Shown in pieces: positions 11,085-20,025 of a DNA stretch of 64,000 bases; position 1 is the first letter of the stretch; each line of letters begins with the position of its first letter. The notes under the pieces are model-generated. The model was given only the letters and a program-made list of their open reading frames with translations. It was not told the origin of the DNA and did not search any database. A program made the translations under genes and the position numbers. Source of the stretch: Corynebacterium jeikeium (GTDB taxonomy: Bacteria; Actinomycetota; Actinomycetes; Mycobacteriales; Mycobacteriaceae); NCBI RefSeq assembly GCF_000738265.1, contig NZ_JFCQ01000016.1, positions 143,842-207,841 of the forward strand, given 5' to 3'.

Positions 11085-11101
11085 ACCCTAGCTGCGATAA
11101 T
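11085..11101. promoter_or_regulatory. Divergent -10 boxes for treZ and yigZ
   Basis: In a 30-bp spacer, TAGGGT (11085-11090, minus strand) is 7 nt before treZ and GATAAT (11096-11101, plus strand) is 6 nt before yigZ. Both transcripts would be leaderless. Confidence 0.5.
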
Positions 11102-11107
11102 GGGAGA

Positions 11108-11791
11108 ATGCCCGACGATACAGCGCCACTCAGCGCCTCCCGGCCCGAACCTTCCTACGTCCGCCCGCAGCAGGGGCGGTTCACCGCGGAGGTGGAGATT
11201 AAACGCTCCCGCTTCATCGCGCTGGCCGAGCGCTGCACCAGTGAGGACGAGGCGCGCGAGTTTATTAACAGCATCCGGCGCGAGTACCCGGATGCGCGTC
11301 ACCACTGCAGCGCCTTCGTGGTGCACGTGGACTCCGCGCAGCCGATCGAACGTTCCAGCGATGACGGCGAACCCGCCGGCACTGCGGGCCAGCCCATGCT
11401 GGAAGTGCTGAAGGGCTGGCACACCCCGGAACCGCTGCAGGACGTTGCGGTCGTCGTGGTGCGCTACTTCGGCGGGGTGAAGCTGGGCACCGGCGGACTG
11501 GTGCGCGCTTACCAGGAGGCCACCCGCGAGGTTCTGCAACAGGTGCCGTTGGTGCTGCGCCGACAGCTGGATCTATACACCTGCGACGTGCCGCACGCAG
11601 ATGCCGGGCGCGTGGAAGCCGAAGTGCGCGCCGCCGGTTACACCGTGGTAGGCGTGGAATACAAGGCCGTGGCGGAGCTATCAATCGCCTGTGGGCCCGG
11701 CGCGCCGCTGCCGGACTTCCTGGCCAGCATCACCAGCGGGGCAGCGGAGCCACACCTGGAGGGTCAACGCTGGATCGAGGACACGCTGTAG
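11108..11791 (+). CDS. YigZ/IMPACT family protein
   Basis: 227-aa member of the UPF0029/IMPACT family. It has EIKRSRFIALAERC near residue 28, SDDGEPAGTAGQPMLE, and VVVVRYFGGVKLGTGGLVRAY near residue 115, followed by a C-terminal ferredoxin-like domain. Family members are conserved proteins linked to translation and stress and in bacteria have no settled biochemical role. The gene is the first of three tightly spaced plus-strand genes and probably shares their promoter. Confidence 0.85.
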   Translation: MPDDTAPLSASRPEPSYVRPQQGRFTAEVEIKRSRFIALAERCTSEDEAREFINSIRREYPDARHHCSAFVVHVDSAQPIERSSDDGEPAGTAGQPMLEVLKGWHTPEPLQDVAVVVVRYFGGVKLGTGGLVRAYQEATREVLQQVPLVLRRQLDLYTCDVPHADAGRVEAEVRAAGYTVVGVEYKAVAELSIACGPGAPLPDFLASITSGAAEPHLEGQRWIEDTL

Positions 11792-11814
11792 CCGATTAAC
11801 TACACTGGAGAACC

Positions 11815-12066
11815 ATGAGCAATTACGGCAACCTGCCCGCCCGCCGTGCGGGCAACGACCCCATCGCCCAGCGCAAGGCCGAGGTTCGCAAGCACTCTCG
11901 GAACATTCAGATCGCGGGTGCCGTGGGTGCAGTCAGCTTGGTCGGTGGCCTAACGATCCTGCCCACCACCTTCTTCGCCATCATCGTGCCCCTCCTGGCA
12001 GTGGCGTTCATCGCCTACAGTGGCTTTCAGATCAAGGGGATCGTCGAGCACAAAGATCAGTGGTGA
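11815..12066 (+). CDS. Small two-helix membrane protein
   Basis: 83-aa protein with a basic N-terminus (about 30 residues) and two adjacent hydrophobic segments (about 32-49 and 52-71), ending in IVEHKDQW. Unknown function. TACACT lies 8 nt before the ATG, so it may also be transcribed on its own. It sits between yigZ and the S4-domain gene. Confidence 0.7.
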   Translation: MSNYGNLPARRAGNDPIAQRKAEVRKHSRNIQIAGAVGAVSLVGGLTILPTTFFAIIVPLLAVAFIAYSGFQIKGIVEHKDQW

Positions 12067-12075
12067 CGCACCCCG

Positions 12076-12468
12076 TTGGCCAGCCCTGCAACCTCCAGCC
12101 CTGCAACTTCTAGCAAGATCCGCATCGACGCATGGGTGTGGGCCGTCCGCCTGTGTAAGACTCGCTCCCAGGCAGCGGAAGCCTGCCGCGCCGGGCACGT
12201 AAAAATCAACGACGTGTCGGTGAAGCCCGCCCAGCCGGTTGTGGTGGGCGATACCGTGCGCGTGTGGATCAACCACCGCGAGCACATCGTGGAGGTCACT
12301 CAGCTACTGTCCAAGCGCGTCGGCGCGGAGCTGGCCCGCAAGGCCTACATCGACCATTCGCCACCCCCGCCCGTGATCCCCGCGATGCCGCGCCGGGATC
12401 GGGGAGCGGGCCGCCCGACGAAGCGGGAGCGCCGCCAGCTGGAGCGTTTCAAACGCGGCGAGATCTAA
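12076..12468 (+). CDS. S4-domain RNA-binding protein (HslR/RqcP-like)
   Basis: 130-aa protein. An S4 domain fills residues 14-75: KIRIDAWVWAVRLCKTRSQA, then HVKINDVSVKPAQPV. A basic tail ends GRPTKRERRQLERFKRGEI. HslR-type proteins bind 50S-peptidyl-tRNA complexes in ribosome rescue. A TTG at 12076 is the first start after the in-frame stop at 12064. The next ATG would cut into the S4 fold. Confidence 0.8.
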   Translation: MASPATSSPATSSKIRIDAWVWAVRLCKTRSQAAEACRAGHVKINDVSVKPAQPVVVGDTVRVWINHREHIVEVTQLLSKRVGAELARKAYIDHSPPPPVIPAMPRRDRGAGRPTKRERRQLERFKRGEI

Positions 12469-12483
12469 ACTACCCGGCGAGCT

Positions 12484-13452
12484 CTAGCCCGTCTTTTGCC
12501 CCAATTGCTGCCACCTGGTGCCCAGTCTGCCGGGGCGCGACTGCGCATTGTCGCCGATGTGCACCGTCTTGCGGATGTGTTCGCGCCCATAGGCGAACAG
12601 CAGCATGTCGTCCACCAGGCGCACCTGGCCGGGGTAGTAGGGGTAATTCATGGCCTTACGCAGCGCCTTCAGTCGCGTCGGAGCCAGCAGCTCCCGCAGT
12701 TGCGCGACCGTCGTGATCTCGTGAGCCGCCAGCATGTCGATGGCATAGCGGTAGTAATCCACGCGCGAGGTCGGGTATTTATCGCCCACAATCCGCGTAA
12801 GCACGCGTGGTAGCGATGCTTCGTCCAGAGCCCCCTCGACGTCCTCGCCGGGGGTTCCGATGATGCTCGCGATCTTGTCGAACTGCTCATCCGCCAGCTC
12901 GATCAGCCCCGCGGCCAGCGTAAACGCGCGTTGAACCTCGGGCGCGCTGGTGTCTGGGTGCTCCTGGTTTTTGTAGCGCACGTCGTGTTCGAACTCGGCC
13001 CATGCGTGCTGCAGCACCGTACGCAGTTGTATCTCTATGTACTTTGGTGACGCCCCCTCGTCAGCCGCCCACGGCTCGTCCTTTGCGGACACAATCAGGT
13101 GCTGGCTGGCGTACCCGAAGCGCCCCTCGCGGGCGGTCTCGGCGGCCTTGTCGATGACTCGCACCACGGTGAAAAGGTCGGATAGTGCGTCCTTGAGCTG
13201 GGGGATCTCTGAGGAGTGGAAGGTGATGACCCGCACGCCGATGACGTCGTGCGCGTCGGTAAACGAGTCGTAATCCGGGTACGCCTCGTTGGAGAGTTTG
13301 CGGGCGAAGCTCGTTCGATCCTTGATGCGAACGCTGACGCGGTCAAACGTCAGGCCGGCGTCATCAAGAACATCAATGACGTGCGCCTCCAGGTCGGCGG
13401 CGACGGTGGGGTGGGCGTGGATCCAGGCGTCGTAATCCTGCAGCGCAGACAT
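12484..13452 (-). CDS. RelA/SpoT-domain protein, probable small alarmone synthetase
   Basis: 322-aa protein with a (p)ppGpp synthetase-type core in residues 20-190: SVRIKDRTSFARKL, HDVIGVRVITFH, YASQHLIVS and the catalytic YIEIQLRTVLQHAWAEFEH. No HD hydrolase, TGS or ACT domain is present, so it is a stand-alone synthetase-like protein with a C-terminal extension of about 120 residues. Start at ATG 13452 overlaps the treY stop by one base. A copy of the TTCTTNNTGACGCC repeat lies in frame just before YIEIQ and adds DEGASPK to the protein. Alarmone synthesis itself is inferred. Confidence 0.8.
   Translation of the reverse strand: MSALQDYDAWIHAHPTVAADLEAHVIDVLDDAGLTFDRVSVRIKDRTSFARKLSNEAYPDYDSFTDAHDVIGVRVITFHSSEIPQLKDALSDLFTVVRVIDKAAETAREGRFGYASQHLIVSAKDEPWAADEGASPKYIEIQLRTVLQHAWAEFEHDVRYKNQEHPDTSAPEVQRAFTLAAGLIELADEQFDKIASIIGTPGEDVEGALDEASLPRVLTRIVGDKYPTSRVDYYRYAIDMLAAHEITTVAQLRELLAPTRLKALRKAMNYPYYPGQVRLVDDMLLFAYGREHIRKTVHIGDNAQSRPGRLGTRWQQLGQKTG
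13041..13064 (+). repeat. Dispersed TGACGCC repeat, copy 1 (inside alarmone synthetase gene)
   Basis: ACTTTGGTGACGCCCCCTCG plus flank. On the coding strand it encodes DEGASPK between the YASQH and ExQ motifs. Confidence 0.6.
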
Positions 13453-15818
13453 CAGACCCCCATGCGGGTAAGGATCGCCTGGCCGCGCTCGCTGAACAGG
13501 CTGGCCAGCGGGACCTCGCCCTCCCACATGCTGCCGGAGAGGCGATCCTCCCACACGCCCTCTGGCAGAGCCACCGTCGTGTCTGCCCAACCGTCGCGCA
13601 GAATATCCAGCGGGCGACGGGTGACCAGGGTGATCACGTCGTCGCCGCGCAGGGTGCCCAGCACGTGGCGCTCCATGGTGCCGGTGGCCATGACGGGAAG
13701 GTAGCTGGCATTGTCCAGCTCGAACTGGTTGCGGATCTGCAGGGCGGTGGCGATGAGGTAGAGGCGCTCATCGTCCTTGTCGCGCACATCGCCGCGGGAG
13801 ACGCGATCCAGGGCCTCCAGGCGCTGGGCGAAGTCCACCGGGCGGCGATTATCCGGGTCGACCAGCGAATCCGTGAAGAACTCCGTGCCCTGGTAGATGT
13901 CCGGGATACCCGGCCCCATGATGTGCAGCAGCTTCTTGGATAGCGAGACCATCTCCGCCGCAGGTGCGATCTCCGCAACAAAGGTGGTGATGTCCTCCCC
14001 GTGGTTATCGATGGTGGCATCGATCCACTGGTGGATGGAGCTCTCGAAATTCTCGTTTACGTCGAACCAGGTGGTGTGTACTCCAGCTTCGCGCATGGCC
14101 TTCTCGGCGTAGGCGTGCAGGCGCTCCCGCAGTTCGTCGGAGACGTTGCCGTCCACCGGCCACACGCCGATCATGTTCTGCAGTAGGAAGTGGCAGGTGC
14201 CGCCGTCGGTGTACTCGATGCCATCGCAGAGTTCGGCGAAACGCTCGGCGGATTCGGTGATGCAGCCGATGCGGCTACGCACGTCTTCGCCTCGCTTCGT
14301 GTCGTGCGTGGTCAGGGTCGTCATCGCCTTCGGCCACAGGCGAGCGCGCTCGGCCTGCAGCAGGTGGAACTCGGCGGGGGAAACGCCGAAGCGGCCGGGA
14401 GCTCCGCCGACTTCCTGCAGGCTCACCAGGCGCGAACCTCGGTAGAAGGCGGTATCCTCCACGCCCTTGGCCATCACCGCGCCGCAGACTTGGGCGAAGC
14501 GCACGTTTGCCTCGCCGCGGGAAATCAGGGCGGTGGCGATCAGGTCCAGCGCGTCGGCGCGTTCCGGGTAGCGGATGATCATCTGGGCGATCACGGTGCT
14601 GGTCACGCGGGACAGGGATTCGTAGTCCGCGCGGTAGACCGGCATTGCGGCGATGAGTTCGATGAGGGTGTCGCGCAGTTCTTCGTCCGACACTGCCTCG
14701 CCGGATGTCGACCAGTTATCGCTGCGGATCGCGCGGGCCAGGCGGCGCACCTCCGCTGCGAGTTCTTGGCCCGCCACCTCGGACTTCAGCTCGTACTCGG
14801 CGTTGTCGAAAGCTTCGGCGTCCCACTTAGAGCCGGTCATGTCCAGCGCCAGCTCACCCATGGTGCCCACGGCCGGGCGGTGCACGAACACGCCGTCGAG
14901 CTCACGCAGCGCATCGTAGCCGGTGGTGCCGTCGACCGTCAGGCGGGGATCCAGCGGCTCGGTGACCCCCAGGATCTTCTCCACCAGCAGCCAGCGATCC
15001 TCGCCGATCAGCTTGCGCAGCTGCTTCAGGTAGTTAAAAGGATCGGCCAGGCCATCCGGGTGGTCCACGCGCACGCCGTCGATGATGTTCGCCGCGATCA
15101 GCTGGTTCAGAATGCGGTGGGAGTGCTCGAACACCACCGGGTCTTCCTGCCGCAAGCCCGCCAGACCGTTGATGCTGAAGAAGCGGCGGTAGTTAATCAC
15201 CCCGTCGCGCCAGTACATCAGGCGGTAGTGCTGGCGGTCGTGCACCTCCTGCGGGGTGCCGCCGAGGGTGCCCTCGGCGATGGGGAAGCGGTTGTCGTAG
15301 TAGCACAGCACCGGTTCGGTGCCCTCGCCGTCGGCCCCAGCCTCGGCGCCTTCTTCGATCCGCAGCTCCGCCACGTCTTCTTCGCTGCCCAGCACCGGCA
15401 GCCCCAGCCGTCCGCCAGCGCCGTTGTCCTGCGACCAGTCCACGTCGAAGTAGTCCGCGTACTCGGATTCCTTGCCCTTCTTCAGCAGATCCCACCACCA
15501 GGGGTTTAGCTGCGGGTCGTCCACACCTACGTGGTTCGGAACAATGTCCAGCAGCAGCTTGATGCCCAGCTCGTGCGCTTTGTCGGCCAGGGATCGTAAG
15601 CCTTCGATGCCACCGAGTTCCGGGTTGATGGTCGACGGGTCTGTTACGTCGTAGCCGTGAGTGGAGGCTTTCGGCGATTGCATCACCGGGGACAGGTAGA
15701 GGTGCGAGACACCCAGGCGCGAAAAGTACGGCAGGTGCTCTTCCGCATCGGCGAAAGTGAAGGCTTGGGCGGGGTCGGATCCAGGTCCACGGAGCTGAAG
15801 GCGATAGGTCGCTGACAT
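13452..15818 (-). CDS. treY: Maltooligosyl trehalose synthase
   Basis: Isomerises the reducing-end alpha-1,4 bond of maltodextrins to the alpha,alpha-1,1 bond of trehalose. 788-aa GH13 enzyme starting ATYRLQLR. GH13 regions are LLLDIVPNHVGVD, IIDGVRVDHPDGLADP, WLLVEKILG and TLTTHDTKRGEDVR. Start ATG 15818 has a strong AGGAGG ribosome site. It lies in a minus-strand run glgX-BRCT gene-treY-alarmone synthetase, and overlaps the last by 1 nt, so trehalose synthesis and the stress gene are probably co-expressed. Confidence 0.95.
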   Translation of the reverse strand: MSATYRLQLRGPGSDPAQAFTFADAEEHLPYFSRLGVSHLYLSPVMQSPKASTHGYDVTDPSTINPELGGIEGLRSLADKAHELGIKLLLDIVPNHVGVDDPQLNPWWWDLLKKGKESEYADYFDVDWSQDNGAGGRLGLPVLGSEEDVAELRIEEGAEAGADGEGTEPVLCYYDNRFPIAEGTLGGTPQEVHDRQHYRLMYWRDGVINYRRFFSINGLAGLRQEDPVVFEHSHRILNQLIAANIIDGVRVDHPDGLADPFNYLKQLRKLIGEDRWLLVEKILGVTEPLDPRLTVDGTTGYDALRELDGVFVHRPAVGTMGELALDMTGSKWDAEAFDNAEYELKSEVAGQELAAEVRRLARAIRSDNWSTSGEAVSDEELRDTLIELIAAMPVYRADYESLSRVTSTVIAQMIIRYPERADALDLIATALISRGEANVRFAQVCGAVMAKGVEDTAFYRGSRLVSLQEVGGAPGRFGVSPAEFHLLQAERARLWPKAMTTLTTHDTKRGEDVRSRIGCITESAERFAELCDGIEYTDGGTCHFLLQNMIGVWPVDGNVSDELRERLHAYAEKAMREAGVHTTWFDVNENFESSIHQWIDATIDNHGEDITTFVAEIAPAAEMVSLSKKLLHIMGPGIPDIYQGTEFFTDSLVDPDNRRPVDFAQRLEALDRVSRGDVRDKDDERLYLIATALQIRNQFELDNASYLPVMATGTMERHVLGTLRGDDVITLVTRRPLDILRDGWADTTVALPEGVWEDRLSGSMWEGEVPLASLFSERGQAILTRMGV

Positions 15819-15836
15819 GCCTCCTAGGCTACTTGC

Positions 15837-16592
15837 CTACTTGATTAGCTGCAGGAACTCCTCAAACCCTATGATCTGCAGCACCTGGTCCTTGCTTTGC
15901 AGCTCGCGGGCACGCTTTTCCTTCGAGGTCACGCTTGGCCATTCGCCGACGATCAACATCGTCGTCTTCTTGGTGACGTTCTTCGCCACCACGCCACCGC
16001 GGGAGGCAATCATGTCCCACACTTCGCCCTTGTCGTAGGGTTCAACGTCGCCGGTCACGCACACCGTCTGCCCATAGATGGGGCCGTCGATATCTGCTTC
16101 CTCGTTCGCCTCCGGCACTTCGTCCGGGGTGGCGACCTTCGCCCACGGTGCGGGGGAGCGCTTCTGTTTCTTTCTTGGTGACGCCCCCTCGTCCCCGCCA
16201 CCGGCGGATTCAGCGGAACTGACCCACTCCGCGGCGGAGACGCTTCCGCTGTTCTCCGTGTTCGAGCCAGCGCTTTCCTGGCCGGCCACCAGAGGGTACC
16301 CGGCCTGCAGATTCGTGAGCTGCAGATCCAGGGCGGCGAACTCGTCCGTGTGCGAGGGAGAGAAGTTCACGCGGGGGCGTTCGGCGTCAAAAAGTAATTG
16401 GATATACCCCGGCGAACAGCCATCGGGCGCCTGCTTGTACCAGCCGATAAGCTCGTCGGGTCGACGAGAAACATCGGGGTACAGCGAGGAATTCAGCGGC
16501 GAGCGAGTCACCCGGATTTCCTGCTCGGAGAGCGTGACGGTCGCGCCCCGGGCGGGGAAAGACACAGGGGAGGGGGACGATCCGGAAGCCAT
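15837..16592 (-). CDS. BRCT-domain protein
   Basis: 251-aa protein. A C-terminal BRCT domain covers about residues 170-251 (GQTVCVTGDVEPYDKGEVWD, SRGGVVAKNVTKKTTMLIVG), similar to the BRCT fold of NAD-dependent DNA ligase or DnaQ-fused BRCT proteins, where it binds protein or DNA ends. The N-terminal 90 residues (RRPDELIGWYKQAP) resemble no family I know. A low-complexity linker contains GGGDEGASPRKKQK, encoded by a copy of the dispersed repeat. The start is the ATG at 16592, just after the glgX stop. Its role in a trehalose operon is unclear. Confidence 0.75.
   Translation of the reverse strand: MASGSSPSPVSFPARGATVTLSEQEIRVTRSPLNSSLYPDVSRRPDELIGWYKQAPDGCSPGYIQLLFDAERPRVNFSPSHTDEFAALDLQLTNLQAGYPLVAGQESAGSNTENSGSVSAAEWVSSAESAGGGDEGASPRKKQKRSPAPWAKVATPDEVPEANEEADIDGPIYGQTVCVTGDVEPYDKGEVWDMIASRGGVVAKNVTKKTTMLIVGEWPSVTSKEKRARELQSKDQVLQIIGFEEFLQLIK
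16168..16193 (+). repeat. Dispersed TGACGCC repeat, copy 2 (inside BRCT gene)
   Basis: TTCTTTCTTGGTGACGCCCC continuing CTCGTC. It shares GGTGACGCCCCCTCGTC with copy 1 and encodes DEGASPRKK in the BRCT protein linker. Confidence 0.7.
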
Positions 16593-16594
16593 GC

Positions 16595-18799
16595 TTAGAG
16601 CTTGACCTCCGTGGTGATCGGGCGCTGCAGGACCACCGTGCTCCGCGCGGCGATCTCTAGAGTATCGCCACCGGAGAAACGGCGGGTTTCCTCTGGCACA
16701 CCGGTCGGCTCTGCCGTATCGACGACGACGGTCCAGCTTTCCTCCTCGCTCGGCTCGACGTGCATCACGTTGTGGCGGCGCGGCAGGGTGAAGGTGATCG
16801 GCTCGTGGTGGGCGTTGAAGCAGAAGATGAAGGAATCGTCCTCCACCGGGCGACCCTGCGGATCCGGCTCCTCGATGGCCATGCCGTTGAGGTGAACCAT
16901 CAGCGACTTTCCGAAGTCCGCGTTCCAATCGGAATCGGACATCAGGGAGCCGTCCGGGGTGAGCCATGCGATGTCGCGCTTCGCCACGTCCTGGCCCAGC
17001 GGGCCGCCGGCCAGGAAGCGACGGCGGCGGAACACCGGGTGCGCCTGGCGCAGGTGGATGAGGTAACGCGTGAAGGCGTGCAGATCCTCGTCCATGTTTT
17101 CCCAGTCCATCCAGGAGATTTCGTTGTCCTGACAGTAGACGTTGTTGTTGCCGCCCTGGGTGCGGCCGATCTCATCACCGTGGGAAATCATCGGGGTGCC
17201 CTGGGAGAGCAAGAGGGTGGTCAGGAAGTTGCGGCGCTGCTTATCGCGCAGCTGCAGGATCTCCTCGTCATCCGTCGGGCCTTCCACGCCACAGTTCCAG
17301 GAACGGTTGTGGCTTTCACCGTCACGGTTGTCCTCGCCATTGTCGGAGTTGTGCTTCTCGTTGTAGCTGACCAGGTCGTTGAGTGTGAATCCGTCGTGGG
17401 CGGTGATGAAGTTGATCGACGCAGTCGGGCGGCGACCGGTGTAGAGGTCGGAGGAGCCCGTCAGACGGGAGGCGAACTCGCCCAACGTCGAGGGCTCGCC
17501 ACGCCAGAAATCGCGGACCGTATCGCGGTACTTACCGTTCCACTCGTTCCACAGAGCCGGGAAGTTACCCACCTGGTAGCCACCCTCCCCGACGTCCCAG
17601 GGCTCGGCGATGAGCTTGACCTGGCTAACGATGGGATCCTGCTGCACCAGGTCGAAGAAGGCGGACAGGCGATCGACGTCGTGGAACTCGCGGGCCAGGG
17701 TGGAGGCTAGGTCGAAGCGGAAACCGTCGATGTGCATTTCCGTGACCCAGTAGCGCAGGGAATCCATGATCAGCTGCAGGGTGTGCGGGTGGCGGACGTT
17801 CAGGGAGTTACCCGTACCCGTGTAGTCCATGTAGTGGGCCTCGTCGCCATCGACCAGGCGGTAGTAGGCGGCGTTGTCGATACCACGGAAGTTTTGGGTG
17901 GGGCCCATGTGGTTGCCCTCGCTGGTGTGGTTGTAGACCACATCCAGGATCACCTCGATGCCCGCGTCGTGGTAACTGCGCACCATCTGCTTGAATTCCG
18001 CAATCGCGCCCTCCGCGCTGGGGGAGGCCGCGTAGTCGCGGTGCGGGGCGAAGAAGCCCAGGGTGTTGTAGCCCCAGTAGTTGCGCAGTCCCAGCTCCCG
18101 CAGGCGGTCGTCGTGGATGAACTGGTGGACCGGCATCAGCTCCACGGCCGTGACGCCCAGATCCTTGAAGTACTCCACGATCGAGTGGTGACCCAAGCCA
18201 GCGTAGGTACCACGCAGGTGCTCTGGGACATCCGGGTGCGTCATCGTCAGGCCCTTGACATGGGTTTCGTAGATGACGGTCTTGTGCATCTCGATGTTCG
18301 GGCGACGGTCGTTGTGCCAGTCGAAGTAGGGGTTGATAACCACCGAGCGCATTGAGTGCGGCGCGGAATCCTCCTGGTTGCGCGCCTCCGGATTATCAGG
18401 ATCGTTGATGTCGTAGTTGAACAGCGAAGGGTGCCCGTCGTAGGCGCCGTCGAAAGACTTGCCATAGGGGTCCATCAGCAGCTTCGAGGGGTCGCAGCGC
18501 AAGCCACGGGTCGGATCCCACGGGCCGTGTACGCGGTAACCGTAGCGCTGGCCGGGGACGATGCCGGGCAGGTAGCAGTGCCAAATGTCTGCGTCGACTT
18601 CCTCCATCTTCACCCGGGTCTCCGCCCCCTGGCTATCGAAGAGGCAGAGTTCCACGGCTTCTGCTACTTCGGTGAACAGGGCAAAGTTGGTGCCGTTGCC
18701 GTCAAAGGTGGCGCCGAGAGGGTAGGGCTTTCCAGGCCACCCGACCAAGGGTTCGCCGGGCGCTCGCAATCCACTTTTATCTGACAGTCCGAAAGTCAT
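16595..18799 (-). CDS. glgX: Glycogen debranching enzyme
   Basis: 734-aa GH13_11 isoamylase-type enzyme (GlgX/TreX) that removes alpha-1,6 branches and feeds linear dextrins to TreY/TreZ. An N-terminal CBM48 domain ([16 protein letters not shown]) precedes the barrel. The catalytic regions are [38 protein letters not shown] and [11 protein letters not shown] chose ATG 18799 rather than 18808 because TAGAAT (18807-18812) is exactly 7 nt upstream of it and overlaps the other ATG. First gene of the minus-strand trehalose run. Confidence 0.94.
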   Translation of the reverse strand: MTFGLSDKSGLRAPGEPLVGWPGKPYPLGATFDGNGTNFALFTEVAEAVELCLFDSQGAETRVKMEEVDADIWHCYLPGIVPGQRYGYRVHGPWDPTRGLRCDPSKLLMDPYGKSFDGAYDGHPSLFNYDINDPDNPEARNQEDSAPHSMRSVVINPYFDWHNDRRPNIEMHKTVIYETHVKGLTMTHPDVPEHLRGTYAGLGHHSIVEYFKDLGVTAVELMPVHQFIHDDRLRELGLRNYWGYNTLGFFAPHRDYAASPSAEGAIAEFKQMVRSYHDAGIEVILDVVYNHTSEGNHMGPTQNFRGIDNAAYYRLVDGDEAHYMDYTGTGNSLNVRHPHTLQLIMDSLRYWVTEMHIDGFRFDLASTLAREFHDVDRLSAFFDLVQQDPIVSQVKLIAEPWDVGEGGYQVGNFPALWNEWNGKYRDTVRDFWRGEPSTLGEFASRLTGSSDLYTGRRPTASINFITAHDGFTLNDLVSYNEKHNSDNGEDNRDGESHNRSWNCGVEGPTDDEEILQLRDKQRRNFLTTLLLSQGTPMISHGDEIGRTQGGNNNVYCQDNEISWMDWENMDEDLHAFTRYLIHLRQAHPVFRRRRFLAGGPLGQDVAKRDIAWLTPDGSLMSDSDWNADFGKSLMVHLNGMAIEEPDPQGRPVEDDSFIFCFNAHHEPITFTLPRRHNVMHVEPSEEESWTVVVDTAEPTGVPEETRRFSGGDTLEIAARSTVVLQRPITTEVKL

Positions 18800-18806
18800 G
18801 TGCACC

Positions 18807-18812
18807 ATTCTA
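18807..18812 (-). promoter_or_regulatory. -10 box for glgX
   Basis: TAGAAT, 7 nt before the ATG at 18799. It decides the glgX start. Confidence 0.5.
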
Positions 18813-19382
18813 ACGGCTAAAACCGCGCAATATTGTTTCTACTCCCAGCACTAGATCCTCCCGTGCGTGGGCTTGGGAACTTCCTGCATCTTCCTCTGCC
18901 GTGCCCAGGCTCAAGGCCACGCCCTGGCGCGCCTGCAGCTCTAGCGCGGAGCCGAATACGAAACGCAGGAGCAGCTTGGAAGCGGCCTCTGTGATGTCCA
19001 CGGCACCGTCCACGGCACCGTCCACTTCACCGGCATTCAACTCGGTGGCCAGTTCTGCGCCCAGCTCGGCCGCCAGTTCTCTGTCAAGCGTGTCGCTGGC
19101 CACCGCTGCCAGTGTGATTTCGGCGCCATCGCGGAGGGAGGTGAGGGCGTCAAAAAGAAAAGAACAATAATCGGCCGCACTGCCGGGGCGGGCGGGCACG
19201 GCGGTGAGGATCGACTCGGCAATGCCTCCGAGGAGGGCCTGCTTGTTGGGGAAGTGCCAGTACAAGGCGCCGGGCGCGACGTCGAGGGCGCGGGCGAGCC
19301 GCCGCATCGTGAGGTCGGCCAGGCCGTACTGCTGCAGGATGTCGACTGCGGTGCTCACGATTTTCTTGCGGTTTAACTGCAC
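18810..19382 (-). CDS. TetR-family transcriptional regulator
   Basis: 190-aa repressor-type protein. The HTH is at residues 1-50: [21 protein letters not shown], then [16 protein letters not shown]. An alpha-helical ligand domain follows. Its middle has an expanded Ala/Glu-Asp stretch ([25 protein letters not shown]) with a duplicated DGAV. I start it at the GTG at 19382; the ATG at 19427 would overlap the divergent gene's promoter. The divergent membrane-protein gene and the adjacent glgX are candidate targets. Confidence 0.8.
   Translation of the reverse strand: MQLNRKKIVSTAVDILQQYGLADLTMRRLARALDVAPGALYWHFPNKQALLGGIAESILTAVPARPGSAADYCSFLFDALTSLRDGAEITLAAVASDTLDRELAAELGAELATELNAGEVDGAVDGAVDITEAASKLLLRFVFGSALELQARQGVALSLGTAEEDAGSSQAHAREDLVLGVETILRGFSR
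19143..19163 (-). repeat. Dispersed TGACGCC repeat, copy 3 (inside TetR gene)
   Basis: The minus strand reads TCTTTTCTTTTTGACGCCCT, and this is coding (FLFDALTS). This copy could be chance. Confidence 0.4.
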
Positions 19383-19412
19383 AGTGTCCCAGAGTAGTGG
19401 ACTAGATTGCCG

Positions 19413-19418
19413 TAGGGT
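19413..19418 (+). promoter_or_regulatory. -10 box for the membrane protein at 19426
   Basis: TAGGGT, 7 nt before the ATG. Confidence 0.45.
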
Positions 19419-19425
19419 GAGCCAC

Positions 19426-19989
19426 ATGAAGTTTCGTGACGGTGCGCTGGACCAGAAGAACCAGCGCCAGTTAATCCCCCGACCGATCGGGGAAGCAGCG
19501 CTGGTCTTATTCGTCACGCTGGTCACGTTTTTGTTGCTGGGCGTGGTGTGGGGCGCGATTCACCCCACATCAGAGTTGAAAGTCACGGCCCACGGGAGCG
19601 CTGACACAGTGCCGGGGACGGAGGATGCCTCGTTCCGGGCTTATGTCTACTACCTTGGCCTGACCACTGTGGGCGGCGTTGCGATTGCCATCTGGGCTTA
19701 TCGCACTCGCATCCGTGGTCTGCTGATGATGCTGTGGACCACACTGGCGGTGCTCTGGGGTACTACGGCGACCTGGTCGCTGGGGGCGTGGGTGGCCGAT
19801 AAGCTGCACTCCGACCCGGTGCCTGCCTACCCGCAGCCGGGGGACGTGATTCAGCTTCTGGAGGTAGCTAACCCCTCGGTGGGGCTGGTGGTGGCCCCGG
19901 CGTTGGCGCTGATTGTGTACTGGCTGGGCGCAACGTTCGCCGACCCGGAGGACTTTGAAGGAGCAGGGAAAGGGGAAAAGGGGAAGTAG
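19426..19989 (+). CDS. Membrane protein, DUF2567-like by position
   Basis: 187-aa protein with four hydrophobic segments (about 22-42, 74-92, 100-120 and 150-168) and a charged C-terminus (GAGKGEKGK). Function unknown. Size, topology and position just upstream of nadA match the mycobacterial DUF2567 protein near nadA (Rv1591), so I infer that family, but I see no diagnostic motif. Divergently transcribed from the TetR gene. Confidence 0.65.
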   Translation: MKFRDGALDQKNQRQLIPRPIGEAALVLFVTLVTFLLLGVVWGAIHPTSELKVTAHGSADTVPGTEDASFRAYVYYLGLTTVGGVAIAIWAYRTRIRGLLMMLWTTLAVLWGTTATWSLGAWVADKLHSDPVPAYPQPGDVIQLLEVANPSVGLVVAPALALIVYWLGATFADPEDFEGAGKGEKGK

Positions 19990-20025
19990 CCCCTTGAGCT
20001 CAGCTTTCGTACTAACGTAGAGCGA

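Noticed and set aside
14190..15509. Long plus-strand frame opposite treY
   Set aside because: Shadow of treY; no ribosome site or family resemblance. Frames at 3269-4381, 34116-35921 and 55679-56983 were rejected for the same reason.
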